From Acidobacteriota bacterium (GTDB lineage: Bacteria > Acidobacteriota > Thermoanaerobaculia > UBA5066), in the NCBI GenBank assembly GCA_016716715.1, contig JADJVE010000001.1, positions 186,001-250,000 on the forward strand: DNA of 64,000 bases. Reading direction: 5' to 3'. A model generated the notes under the pieces. That model saw only the letters and a list, made by a program, of their open reading frames with translations, was not told the origin of the DNA and searched no databases. This document shows, in pieces, positions 1 to 8,297 of the stretch. The first letter of the stretch is position 1; each line of letters starts with the position of its first letter. The position numbers were made by a program, and so were the translations under genes.

Positions 1-808
1 CGAGGAGGAGGGCGCCGAGGCCGCCGAGCCCCGCGGCCGCGATCATCGCGCCGGGGTTCGTCGAGCCCGCGGCGCGCGCCGCGACGAAACCGAGCGGCAC
101 GAACCACAGGCTCGTCGCCGCGAGGCCGAGGAACACGGCGGCCGCGGCCTTCCCCGGCGAGCGCGTGTAGCGCGGGTAGTCGCCGAAGACGAGGAGCCAC
201 GAGACCTGGTAACCGATCACGACATCGAGGCCCCGCACCGCCGTCATCGAGCCGTTGCCGGGCGCCGCCGTGACGGCCGCCGGGAGGCGCAGAAACGCGA
301 ACGTCAGGATGCCGCCGACGACGAGGAGGAGGGGCACGGCGACGCGGTCCGCGTGGCCGACCGCCCGCGGTCCGCCCGCGACGACAGCCGTCGCGAGGAG
401 GCCGAGCCCGAGCGCCCAGAACTTCACGCTCGCCGGCCCTCCGGCGAGCCGCGCGCACGCGGAGGCCGCGATCACGTTGTTCACGGCGATCCATGCGAAG
501 TTCGTGACGTAGAGGATGAGCGAGACGAGCGCCCCGCCGCGCAGGCCGAGCGCCGCGCGGCAGGCGATGACGGACGGGACGCCGAGACGCGGCCCGAGAG
601 GCGTGAGCGCGGCGACGAGCGCGGTGCCGAGGACGATGCCGCCGCCCGCGAGGAGCGCGGCCTGCCCGAGGCCGAACGCGGGCGCGAGGCTCGCGCCCGT
701 CTGGAGCGTCGTCGCGACGAGGTTCGCGCCCGCGATGATGAGGAAGAGGTCGACGGGCGACTGCGTCTTCTCGGCTTCGGGGACGGGCCCGAGGTCGGCG
801 GCCTGCAT
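1..808 (-). CDS. NCS1 family purine/cytosine permease (partial, C-terminus outside window)
   Basis: The reverse strand from position 808 to the window edge is one open frame of about 269 codons. It starts with ATG and encodes hydrophobic helices typical of the nucleobase:cation symporter-1 family (Transp_cyt_pur). Recognisable segments are a first helix reading LFLIIAGANLVATTLQTGAS, a later NFAWIAVNNV helix, and GDYPRYTR, which matches the family's D-Y-S/P-R-Y motif. The family imports cytosine, purines, allantoin or hydantoins; the substrate cannot be told here. The ATG shares one base with the TGA of the upstream hydrolase (TGATG), so the two are probably translationally coupled. The C-terminal helices lie beyond base 1. 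Confidence 0.82.
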   Translation of the reverse strand, partial: MQAADLGPVPEAEKTQSPVDLFLIIAGANLVATTLQTGASLAPAFGLGQAALLAGGGIVLGTALVAALTPLGPRLGVPSVIACRAALGLRGGALVSLILYVTNFAWIAVNNVIAASACARLAGGPASVKFWALGLGLLATAVVAGGPRAVGHADRVAVPLLLVVGGILTFAFLRLPAAVTAAPGNGSMTAVRGLDVVIGYQVSWLLVFGDYPRYTRSPGKAAAAVFLGLAATSLWFVPLGFVAARAAGSTNPGAMIAAAGLGGLGALLL

Positions 809-1833
809 CAGCTGCCGAGACTAACCGCGCCGGACTGCCGCGCGAGAAAGGAAATGGCCTCCTCTTCTCCCCAGTAGACGGGGCGGAGCCCGCGCGCGGC
901 CACCCAGCCCGCGTGGCCGCCGCGCTCCGTGACGAGGAAGCGGACCGAGGGGGATGCCGCGGCGCGCGCGGCGTCGACGGACTCCGGCGGCACGAACGGA
1001 TCGTCGAGGGCCGAGAGGCAGAGTGTCGGCACGTCGATCGTCCCGAGGACGCGGAGGGAACTCGAGCGGGTGTAGTAGTCGTCGGCGCCCGCGAATCCGT
1101 GCAGCGGGGCCGTCGCCGCGTCGTCGAACTCGCGGAACGTCCACGCGCGCGCCGCGCGCGGGAGGTCGAGCCGGGCCGCGGCCTCGGGGAAGCGCCTCAC
1201 GATCGACTCGGCCTTCGGCACGAGCGTCTTCACGAACGCGCGCACGTAGAGCGCGGACGGGAAGGACGCCATGTGGCGGTCGCCGGCGGCGAGGTCGTAC
1301 GGGACCGAGAGCGTCGCCGCCGCGGCGACGAGGCGCTCGCCGGGGTGCTCGCCGAGCCACTTGAGGACGACGTTTCCGCCGAGCGACACGCCCGCCGCGA
1401 GGACGGGCCGCCCGTGGCGCGCGGCGAGCGTCCGGAGGACGAAGTCGAAATCCGTCGTCTCGCCGGAGTGGTAGAGCCGCGGCCGCCCGTTCGGGAGCGT
1501 CTTCGAGAGGTCTAGGAGGTCGCGTGCGCAGAAGCGGAAGTTCAGGACCGAGGCCCTGAGCCCCGCGGCGACACCGAGCGCGAGGAGGCCCTGCGCGTAG
1601 ACGGAGTGCGAGCTGCCTTCGAGCCCGTGGAGGATCACGAGCGGCGGCGCGCCGTCCGGGACGGGCGCGTCTGCGTGATCGAGGAACAGCGTGTCGCCGT
1701 CGGGCGCCGTGAGCGCTTCGCGGCGGAGCGGCACCTGCCGCCGGGAGCGGGCGAGCCGCCCCCAGACCGTCTGGACGTGCGCGCCTCGTAGCCCCCACGC
1801 GGGCGAGAAGCCGGTGCCGTTTCTCCCGTCCAT
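808..1833 (-). CDS. YheT-type alpha/beta-fold hydrolase
   Basis: A 341-residue alpha/beta hydrolase of the YheT/UPF0017 family (AB-hydrolase 4). The N-terminus has the typical GLRGAHVQTVWG stretch and the VILHGLEGSSHS oxyanion region. The nucleophile elbow GVSLGG is near residue 148, an acid candidate in LDDPF near 277, and the histidine in GGHAGW near 305, giving a full Ser-Asp-His triad. The natural substrate of the family is not settled; esters are likely. The ATG at 1833 was chosen because the family's N-terminal motif follows at once. A TGATG junction links it to the downstream NCS1 permease. Confidence 0.85.
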   Translation of the reverse strand: MDGRNGTGFSPAWGLRGAHVQTVWGRLARSRRQVPLRREALTAPDGDTLFLDHADAPVPDGAPPLVILHGLEGSSHSVYAQGLLALGVAAGLRASVLNFRFCARDLLDLSKTLPNGRPRLYHSGETTDFDFVLRTLAARHGRPVLAAGVSLGGNVVLKWLGEHPGERLVAAAATLSVPYDLAAGDRHMASFPSALYVRAFVKTLVPKAESIVRRFPEAAARLDLPRAARAWTFREFDDAATAPLHGFAGADDYYTRSSSLRVLGTIDVPTLCLSALDDPFVPPESVDAARAAASPSVRFLVTERGGHAGWVAARGLRPVYWGEEEAISFLARQSGAVSLGS

Positions 1834-1904
1834 CGAGCCGAGCCTTTCGTCCCGCCGAATCCCGCGTTCGTCCCCGTCGTGCGCCGTCCGCGGAGCGGGG
1901 ATTC

Positions 1905-1910
1905 TATTGT
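1905..1910 (+). promoter_or_regulatory. -10-like element (TATTGT) 7 bases before the start codon
   Basis: TATTGT ends 7 bases before the ATG at 1918, so transcription would begin at or next to the start codon. No Shine-Dalgarno sequence lies between. This fits leaderless transcription; there is no clear -35. Confidence 0.4.
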
Positions 1911-1917
1911 CGGGGGC

Positions 1918-2298
1918 ATGAGCGACGTCGACTTCGACGGTCGGCGCTTCCGGACGGTCCGCAATTCCGCCGACGGCGAGTCCGGCTCCGAGACCGTCTT
2001 TCACTACCGGCAGAAGGGCGCCGTCGTCTGGGCGACCTATCACGGCGGCGACGTCTCGTTCGGAACGCTGCTCGCCCGCGCGGCCGCGGACGGACGCCTC
2101 GAGATGGTCTACCAGCATCTGAACAAAAACGGCGACTTCCGCGCGGGCCGGTGCCGGGCGCGAACGGAAGTCCTCCCGGACGGGCGGTACCGCCTCCACG
2201 AGCGGTGGGTCTGGACGGAGGGGGCCGAGGGTGCCGGCCGCTCGCTGACGGAGGAGATTACGCGGCGGCGCCCTCGCCGTTCCGGCGCGGTCGGATGA
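1918..2298 (+). CDS. small conserved protein (family often labelled n-acetylglutamate synthase)
   Basis: A 126-residue soluble protein without signal peptide or membrane segment. It resembles a family of short proteins with the pattern F-R-x-V-x-N-x-x-x-G-E, ETVFHYRQ, YHGGDVSFG, GRLEMVYQHLN and RLHERWVWT, which databases often name n-acetylglutamate synthase without biochemical support. All of these blocks are visible. The beta-rich pattern suggests a small barrel. The Arg-rich last dozen residues (RRRPRRSGAVG) depart from the family and may be a tail. The ATG at 1918 is preferred over upstream in-frame starts because the conserved F-R-T-V-R-N block follows it and a -10-like hexamer lies just before it. 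Function unknown. Confidence 0.7.
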   Translation: MSDVDFDGRRFRTVRNSADGESGSETVFHYRQKGAVVWATYHGGDVSFGTLLARAAADGRLEMVYQHLNKNGDFRAGRCRARTEVLPDGRYRLHERWVWTEGAEGAGRSLTEEITRRRPRRSGAVG

Positions 2299-2479
2299 CG
2301 CTCCGGGATCCAGGACCCGCCCGCCGCCGGCCGGATCCGTCCCCGGAGACGCGACGCCGGACACCGCCCGCGGGCGCCTGTCCCTGAGCCGTCGAAAGAT
2401 TCCACGGGTCGCCCCACCTTGGTGATTCGAGGCGCGAGTCCCGTATCCACGGGCCGTCGCGTCGCCAAGGAGGTTGTGC

Positions 2480-5440
2480 ATGCGCCGAACCGGACTTCGC
2501 GTCTTACTCTCCCTCGCTCTTCTCCTTTCCGCCGTGGCCGGGCTCGCCCAGAGCGTGACGACCGCGACGCTTCGGGGTCGCGTCACGAACGAGGGGCAGG
2601 GCCTTCCCGGCGTCCTCGTGACGGTGAAATCAGGCACCCTGCAGGGCGCCCGCACGGCCTCGACGTCCGCGAACGGCGACTTCGTGTTCCCCGGTCTGCC
2701 GCCCGGCGCGTACACGGTGTCGTTTGCGTTGCAGGGCTTCAGGAACGAGTCGCGCGCGCAGCCGCTCACGGTCGGGCAGGAGGCGCGGCTCGACGTCGTG
2801 CTCGCGCTCGCGGGCGTCGAGGCGGCCGCGACCGTCGTCGCGAAGTCGGAGACGGTCGCGACCTCGACGCCGCAGGCGGCGCAGACGTTCACGAAGGAGC
2901 TCACGGACCAGCTCCCGGTCACGCGGTCGCTCCTGTCGACGGTCTCGCTCGCGGCGGGCGTGAACACGAACGGTCCGGGCTCGAGCGACCGCCTCGGGAA
3001 TGGCGTCAATCCCGTCGTGACGATCTCCGGCGGCCAGTCCTTCGACAACCTCTTCACGGTGGACGGCGCCGTCGTGACGGACAACATCCGCGGCACGCCC
3101 AACAACCTCTTCATCGAGGACGCGATCGCCGAGACCACGACGTCCACCTCGTCCGTGTCCGCCGAGTTCGGCCGATTCACGGGCGGCGTCGTGAACACCG
3201 TCACGAAGTCGGGCGGCAACGCCTTCTCGGGCTCGTTCCGGACGACGTTTACGAACGCCGCGTGGTCGGCGACGACGCCCGCGAACGAGGCGACGCCGCA
3301 GAAGGTGAATCCCCAGTACGAGGCGACGCTCGGCGGGCCCATCTGGAAGGACCACGTGTGGTTCTTCGGGTCCGGCCGGTACTTCGACCAGACAGCCTCG
3401 GGCCAGACGAGCTTCTCGAACGTCTCCTTCCCGATCGGGGACACGGAGAAGCGCTACCAGGCCAAGCTCACGCTCACGCCCGTCTCGAATCACACGCTGA
3501 CCGGCAACTACCTGCGCGTGGACGAGGAGCAGACGAACTCGTCCTTCGGGACGATCATGGATCTCCTGAGTCTCGTGCCGGCGCGACAGCTTCCGCAGGA
3601 GATCCTGACCGTCAACTACAACGGCGTCCTGTCGAACTCGTTCTTCGTCGAGGGCCTCTATTCGCGCCGGAAGTTCTCGTTCGAGAACTCGGGCTCTCCG
3701 TACAAGGACCTGATCCAGGGCACCCTCATGCGCGACCAGTCGCGCGGCAACGCCCGGTACAACGCGCCCACGTTCTGCGGCGTGTGCGACCCGGAGTCGC
3801 GCGACAACCGCGATTACCTCATCAAGGGCACGTGGTTCCTCTCGACCGGGTCTCTCGGCTCGCACAACATCGTCGCCGGCTACGACAACTTCGCCGGGCA
3901 GCGCAAGGCAAACAACTACCAGTCCGGCAGCAACTACCGCCTCTTCACGACGTCGACGATCTTCGCGAACGGCGACATCTACCCTGTGATCGGGCCGAGC
4001 TCCTACATCTACTACACGCCGATCACGAACCTCTCCAAGGGCACGGACGCCCTCACGCACTCCGTATTCCTCAATGACTCCTGGCGCCTGAACGACCGGC
4101 TCTCGGTGAACCTCGGCGTGCGCTGGGACAAGAACCACGCCGCGGACAGCAACGGCGTCGTTCGCGCTGACGACAGCGCCGTCAGCCCGCGCCTCGCGGC
4201 GTCGTTCGACGTGACCGGCAAGGGCACGCTTCGCGTCGGCGCGAGCTACGCGAAGTACGTCGGCGCGATCCAGGACAGCCTCGTGGACTCCTCGTCGGAC
4301 GGAGGCTCGCCCTCGACGTTCATCTGGTACTACGACGGTCCCGGCGCGACGCCGATCAACACGCCCGGGAGCGGCGGGCCGCTCGTGACGCGCGCTCAGG
4401 CGCTTCAGCAGGTCTTCAACTGGTTCTTCGCGCAGGGATGCCCGGACCTCACGACGTGCCGGCTCCCGCTCGCCTACGCGAACATCCCCGGCCTCACGAC
4501 GCTCATCCAGGGTTCCCTGTCCTCGCCGTCCACGATCGAGTACGCCGCGACGGTCGCCGGCAACGTGGGGTCCTCGTTCGCCTACCGGGTCGACCTCGTG
4601 CGGCGTGAGGGCCGCGACTTCTACAACAACGTGATCAACGGCGCGACGGGAACGGGCGTTGACGAATTCGGCAACAGGTTCGACATCGGCTACGTGAACA
4701 ACGCCGACACCGTGGAGCGCAATTACACGGGGCTCCATACGAGCCTTTCCTACCGCAACGGCGGCTTCAACGGCGGCGTCAACTGGACCTGGTCCCACAC
4801 GCTCGGCAACCTGAACGGCGAGACCGCCGCGTCGGGCCCCGTCCCCAACGCCGGCGACACGTACCCCGAGTACAAGAATCCGGCCTGGAACAACCCGTAT
4901 GGCTCGCTCGCGACGGACGAGCGCCACCGCGTGAAGCTCTACGCGTCGTACACCCTGCCCTTCGTCCCGGCGAAGGTGGGTTCGCTGAACGTCAGCGCGA
5001 TCCAATCCATCGACACGGGCGTTCCGTTCGGCGCCGTCGGCCTCGTCGATACGCGCAACTACGTCACGAACGCGCCGGCCTACGTCACCCCGCCGACCTC
5101 CGTGAACTACTACTTCACCGCGCGCGACGCGTTCCGCACGGATACGATCCTCCGCACGGACCTTTCCCTGAACTTCTCCACGCGGATCGCAAACGCCGTG
5201 GAGATCTTCATCCAGCCACAGGTGCTGAACGTCCTGAACCGCCAAGGCCTCGTGGGCGTCAGCACGACCGTCCGCACGGCCGTGAACGTCCCCGGCGGCT
5301 ACCAGAAGTTCAATCCCTTCACGTCTGCGCCGGCCCAGGGAACGAACTGGGACTACAGCTCGACGTTCGGCCGCGCCCGAAACAACCTCGACTACCAGCT
5401 TCCCCGCACCTTCACGCTCGCGGCCGGCGTGAGGTTCTGA
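2480..5440 (+). CDS. Oar-like TonB-dependent outer-membrane receptor
   Basis: A 986-residue outer-membrane protein. Residues 1-24 form a signal peptide (RTGLRVLLSLALLLSAVAGLAQS). A carboxypeptidase-regulatory-like beta-sandwich follows (about 28-110, with GLPGVLVTVKS and GDFVFPGLPPGAYTV), then a plug (about 130-240, with NLFTVDGAVV and SAEFGRFTGGVVNTVTKSGGN), then a long beta-barrel ending in an aromatic Phe (AAGVRF). This is the Oar/SusC-like layout abundant in Acidobacteriota; such receptors import large substrates, here unknown. AAGGAGG at 2467-2473 sits 6 bases before the ATG at 2480, which decides this start over the TTG at 2474. The 181-base upstream gap holds a weak promoter candidate (TTGGTG at 2419, TATCCA at 2444). 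Confidence 0.93.
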   Translation: MRRTGLRVLLSLALLLSAVAGLAQSVTTATLRGRVTNEGQGLPGVLVTVKSGTLQGARTASTSANGDFVFPGLPPGAYTVSFALQGFRNESRAQPLTVGQEARLDVVLALAGVEAAATVVAKSETVATSTPQAAQTFTKELTDQLPVTRSLLSTVSLAAGVNTNGPGSSDRLGNGVNPVVTISGGQSFDNLFTVDGAVVTDNIRGTPNNLFIEDAIAETTTSTSSVSAEFGRFTGGVVNTVTKSGGNAFSGSFRTTFTNAAWSATTPANEATPQKVNPQYEATLGGPIWKDHVWFFGSGRYFDQTASGQTSFSNVSFPIGDTEKRYQAKLTLTPVSNHTLTGNYLRVDEEQTNSSFGTIMDLLSLVPARQLPQEILTVNYNGVLSNSFFVEGLYSRRKFSFENSGSPYKDLIQGTLMRDQSRGNARYNAPTFCGVCDPESRDNRDYLIKGTWFLSTGSLGSHNIVAGYDNFAGQRKANNYQSGSNYRLFTTSTIFANGDIYPVIGPSSYIYYTPITNLSKGTDALTHSVFLNDSWRLNDRLSVNLGVRWDKNHAADSNGVVRADDSAVSPRLAASFDVTGKGTLRVGASYAKYVGAIQDSLVDSSSDGGSPSTFIWYYDGPGATPINTPGSGGPLVTRAQALQQVFNWFFAQGCPDLTTCRLPLAYANIPGLTTLIQGSLSSPSTIEYAATVAGNVGSSFAYRVDLVRREGRDFYNNVINGATGTGVDEFGNRFDIGYVNNADTVERNYTGLHTSLSYRNGGFNGGVNWTWSHTLGNLNGETAASGPVPNAGDTYPEYKNPAWNNPYGSLATDERHRVKLYASYTLPFVPAKVGSLNVSAIQSIDTGVPFGAVGLVDTRNYVTNAPAYVTPPTSVNYYFTARDAFRTDTILRTDLSLNFSTRIANAVEIFIQPQVLNVLNRQGLVGVSTTVRTAVNVPGGYQKFNPFTSAPAQGTNWDYSSTFGRARNNLDYQLPRTFTLAAGVRF

Positions 5441-5460
5441 GCCCTCGACGCCGGAGTTCG

Positions 5461-5497
5461 ACGCACCGGCCGGCAACCCCGGCCCCGGCCGGTGCGT
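5461..5497 (+). terminator. strong GC-rich hairpin after the TonB receptor
   Basis: A 13-bp perfect stem (5461-5473 pairing with 5485-5497) with an 11-base loop lies 20 bases after the receptor stop and 10 bases before the next ATG. It has no U-tract, so it may be a terminator, an mRNA-stabilising end or an attenuator ahead of the kinase gene. Confidence 0.5.
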
Positions 5498-5507
5498 ATC
5501 CGTCCCC

Positions 5508-6635
5508 ATGACCCTCGCCCGCGGGAAGAAAGCCGCCTTCATCTTCGGCGTCTGGACGGCCGCCGGCGTCTTCTTCGCGAGTCAGCTCTACTTTCTCTAC
5601 CCGATCACGTCCGGGGGCCGCGAGATCTCCTTCGGCCGCGCGCTCCTCATCAACGTGCCCTTCTACTGGCTCTGGGCGCTCCTGACGCCCGCGATCCTCG
5701 GTCTCGCGCGGCGCTTCCCGCTGGAGCGCTCACGCTGGAAGAGGAACCTCGCGGTGCACGCGGGGGCCAGCGTCGCCCTCTCGGTGATCCAGCTCCTCGT
5801 CGCGGGAGCGCTCCTCTACGCGGTGGTCCATTCGGGCGGCACGAGCACCCTCTCGTGGGCGCTCGGGAGCTTCTTCCGCCTGAATTTTCACGCGAACGTC
5901 CTGACCTACGCGGCCCTCGTCGCCCTCGCGTGGGCCGCCGAGACCTACGCGAAGTACCGCGACCGCGAGCTCGCGGCGTCGCGGCTCCAGACGCAGCTCG
6001 TGAGCGCCGAGCTCGGCGCGCTGAAGATGCAGCTCCAGCCGCATTTCCTCTTCAACACGCTCAACGCGATCGCGGCGCTCCTGAAGCCAAAGCCCGAAGC
6101 GGCCGAAAGCATGGTCCTCCAGCTGGCCGAGTTCCTGCGGCTCACGCTCCGCAGCACGGGGCGGGTGGAGGTGACGCTCCGCGAGGAGCTCGACTTCCTC
6201 GAGCGGTACCTCGCCATCGAGAAGACGCGGTTCGGGGACCGCCTCTCGACGCACTTTCGCATCCGCTCGGACGTCCTCGACGCGCGCGTGCCGAACCTGC
6301 TCCTGCAGCCCCTCGTCGAGAACGCGATCCGCCACGGAATCGCGCGCGACGCGAACGCCGGCCGTCTCGAGGTGGGCGCGACGCGCGAGGGCGGCCGCCT
6401 TCTCCTGCGCGTGGCGGACGACGGGCCGGGGCTCGGACCCGCGCCCGTCGTCGAGGGGATCGGCCTCACGAACACGCGCGAGCGCCTCCGCCACCTCTTC
6501 GGCGACGACTTCTCGCTGTCCTACGCGAACGTCGCCGGGGGAGGGTTCGCGGTCGCGCTCGCGTTCCCGCTCGTCGTCGAGCTGCCGGCCGCCGAGGGCG
6601 ACCCGGGCGAGGCGCCCGCCGCGTACGGCTTCTAG
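5508..6635 (+). CDS. LytS-type sensor histidine kinase
   Basis: A 375-residue membrane sensor kinase. The N-terminal third holds about four transmembrane helices (roughly residues 8-28, 42-62, 82-104, 122-145). A His_kinase domain follows with phospho-acceptor His near 178 in LQPHFLFNTLNAIAAL, and a HATPase domain with N-box LVENAIRHG and G-box DDGPGLG. There is no extracellular ligand domain, as in the LytS/YehU family, which partners LytTR regulators. The gene lies just upstream of the JAMM-motif protein and the LytTR regulator on the same strand, so all three probably form one operon. A strong hairpin ends 10 bases before the ATG and no Shine-Dalgarno sequence is visible. Confidence 0.9.
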   Translation: MTLARGKKAAFIFGVWTAAGVFFASQLYFLYPITSGGREISFGRALLINVPFYWLWALLTPAILGLARRFPLERSRWKRNLAVHAGASVALSVIQLLVAGALLYAVVHSGGTSTLSWALGSFFRLNFHANVLTYAALVALAWAAETYAKYRDRELAASRLQTQLVSAELGALKMQLQPHFLFNTLNAIAALLKPKPEAAESMVLQLAEFLRLTLRSTGRVEVTLREELDFLERYLAIEKTRFGDRLSTHFRIRSDVLDARVPNLLLQPLVENAIRHGIARDANAGRLEVGATREGGRLLLRVADDGPGLGPAPVVEGIGLTNTRERLRHLFGDDFSLSYANVAGGGFAVALAFPLVVELPAAEGDPGEAPAAYGF

Positions 6636-6736
6636 CCGCGCGTTCCTCCCGCGCCTGCCCGCCGCCGTCCCGCGCCGCGTGGCCGCGGTCCCCGCTCCCG
6701 TGACGCGGCCGAGATCGAGACCGAGATTCGGGAGCG

Positions 6737-7339
6737 ATGACACGCTCCCGCCTCGCCGCCGCCGCACTCGCCGGGTGGAGCGCGTTGGCGGTTGCCGCGC
6801 CCAGCGTCACCGGCAGGTTGGAACTCGAAGCCGCCATTCGCCGCGGCGCGCCCGCGGAAGTGGAGTCCGTCCTCGAGACCGGGTTGCGCGGCGAGGCGTT
6901 CCGGCTCTGGAAAGCCGGAGGGTTTGGCGGCGACCGTTCCGAGCGTGCCGCGTGGGTCGTGCGGGCCCCGTCGGGCGTGGCGTGGCGGGACTGGCCCTGG
7001 GACCGCAGGTACCTGGAGTCGCGATGGCTGGGGCCGACGCCCGGCGAGGCCGTGGCGATCGTCCACACGCATCCCGCGGTGGTGGACCCGCGGCCGTCCG
7101 TCACGGACCGCGCGACGGCGACCCGGCTCGGGATCGCCGTCTATACGGTTTCCCGGAGGGGGATCTGGAAGGTCGAGCCCGACGGAACCGTCACGCGGAT
7201 CGGGGACGAAACCTGGTGGGCCGGGTGCGAAACCGCCGGGTCCTGCCGCGAAAGCGACTCGGTCAGGGTCGCGCGGGCCTCCGCGGCGCCGCCCGCGGCC
7301 CTGGAAACCGCGGCGCTTCCGCTGCGTATCACGGAGTAA
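6737..7339 (+). CDS. secreted JAMM/MPN-motif protein between sensor kinase and regulator
   Basis: A 200-residue protein with a plausible signal peptide (MTRSRLAAAALAGWSALAVA). The centre contains VAIVHTHP followed by seven residues and S-V-T-D: exactly the JAMM zinc-protease signature H-x-H-P-x7-S-x2-D, with a candidate Glu a few residues upstream (GEAVAIVHTHP). The downstream A-x-x-x-x-G-I-A-V-Y-T-V-S-R-R-G-I-W also fits a JAB/MPN core strand. Two C-terminal cysteines (GCETAGSC) could form a disulfide, consistent with export. Its stop overlaps the ATG of the LytTR regulator by one base (TAATG), so they are coupled. No such partner is standard for LytS/LytTR systems. Peptidase activity is inference from the motif alone. 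Confidence 0.7.
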   Translation: MTRSRLAAAALAGWSALAVAAPSVTGRLELEAAIRRGAPAEVESVLETGLRGEAFRLWKAGGFGGDRSERAAWVVRAPSGVAWRDWPWDRRYLESRWLGPTPGEAVAIVHTHPAVVDPRPSVTDRATATRLGIAVYTVSRRGIWKVEPDGTVTRIGDETWWAGCETAGSCRESDSVRVARASAAPPAALETAALPLRITE

Positions 7340-8118
7340 TGCGCCCGAACGTCCGCACGCTCATCGTCGACGACGAGCCTCTCGCCCGTGAGCGGCTCCG
7401 CACGCTTCTCGCGGACGAGCCGGGCGTCGAGGTCGTCGGGGAGTGCGGCGACGGCTGCCAGGCCGTCGTCGCCATCGAGGAGCTCAAGCCGGACCTCGTG
7501 TTCCTCGACGTCCAGGTCCCGAATCTCGACGGATTCCGCATCCTCGAGAGCGTCGGAGCGGACCGCATCCCCGCCATCGTCTTCGTGACGGCTTACGACC
7601 ATTACGCGCTGCGGGCGTTCGACGTGCGCGCCGTCGACTACATCCTGAAGCCCTTTGGCCGCGAGCGACTCCAGAAGGCGCTCGCGCACGCGCGCGCCCA
7701 GATCACGCGCGAGAAATCGACCGACATCTCCGGGCAGCTCGTCGCGCTCCTCGAGGAGATCCGCCCCCAGAAGAGCTATCTCAAGCGGATCATGATCAAG
7801 TCCGGCGGGCGCCTGTACTTCCTGCGCACGGCCGACATCGACTGGGTCGAGGCGGCGGGCAACTACGTGCGGCTTCACGTCGGCGCCGAGTCCCACCTCC
7901 TGCGCGAGACGATGAACGGCCTCGAGGCGAAGCTGGACCCGGAGCGCTTCATCCGGATTCACCGCTCGACGATGGTGAACATCGAGCGGATCAAGGAGCT
8001 CCAGCCCTGGTTCCACGGCGACTACGTCGTGATCCTCCGGGACGACCGGCAGCTCACCATGAGCGCGACGTACCGCGAGAAGCTGGACGAGCTGCGCGGG
8101 CGAGCGCTGCCGGCGTGA
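7339..8118 (+). CDS. LytTR-family response regulator
   Basis: A 259-residue response regulator. The receiver domain (1-125) has the acidic pair in LIVDDEP, the phospho-acceptor Asp near residue 57 in LVFLDVQVPN, the conserved Thr in VFVTAYDHYALRAF and Lys in YILKPF. A linker leads to a LytTR DNA-binding domain (about 150-255), with WVEAAGNYVRLH and FIRIHRSTMVNIERI as typical blocks. It is the natural partner of the upstream LytS-type kinase. The start overlaps the preceding stop (TAATG). LytTR proteins bind direct repeats upstream of target genes; the TonB receptor 180 bases downstream is a plausible target, though no operator was recognised. Confidence 0.93.
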   Translation: MRPNVRTLIVDDEPLARERLRTLLADEPGVEVVGECGDGCQAVVAIEELKPDLVFLDVQVPNLDGFRILESVGADRIPAIVFVTAYDHYALRAFDVRAVDYILKPFGRERLQKALAHARAQITREKSTDISGQLVALLEEIRPQKSYLKRIMIKSGGRLYFLRTADIDWVEAAGNYVRLHVGAESHLLRETMNGLEAKLDPERFIRIHRSTMVNIERIKELQPWFHGDYVVILRDDRQLTMSATYREKLDELRGRALPA

Positions 8119-8297
8119 CGCGCGGCGAGAGGACGGCGCCCGCACCAAAGTCTTGAATGCGGGGCGCGGCGGTCCCGGTCCCGCGCGAGCTCGCCCCCGC
8201 GCGTCTCCCGCCCGTCCCAAACAGGATGTGAGAGCACCGGCGCGGACGCACGCTGCCCCGCAGGATTCGGCCCTTTGCCGGTCCACGGGAGGAGTTC

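Noticed and set aside
808..3444. 878-codon minus-strand frame extending the hydrolase into the TonB receptor
   Set aside because: Only the last 341 codons show hydrolase similarity; the rest is antisense to the small conserved gene and the receptor.
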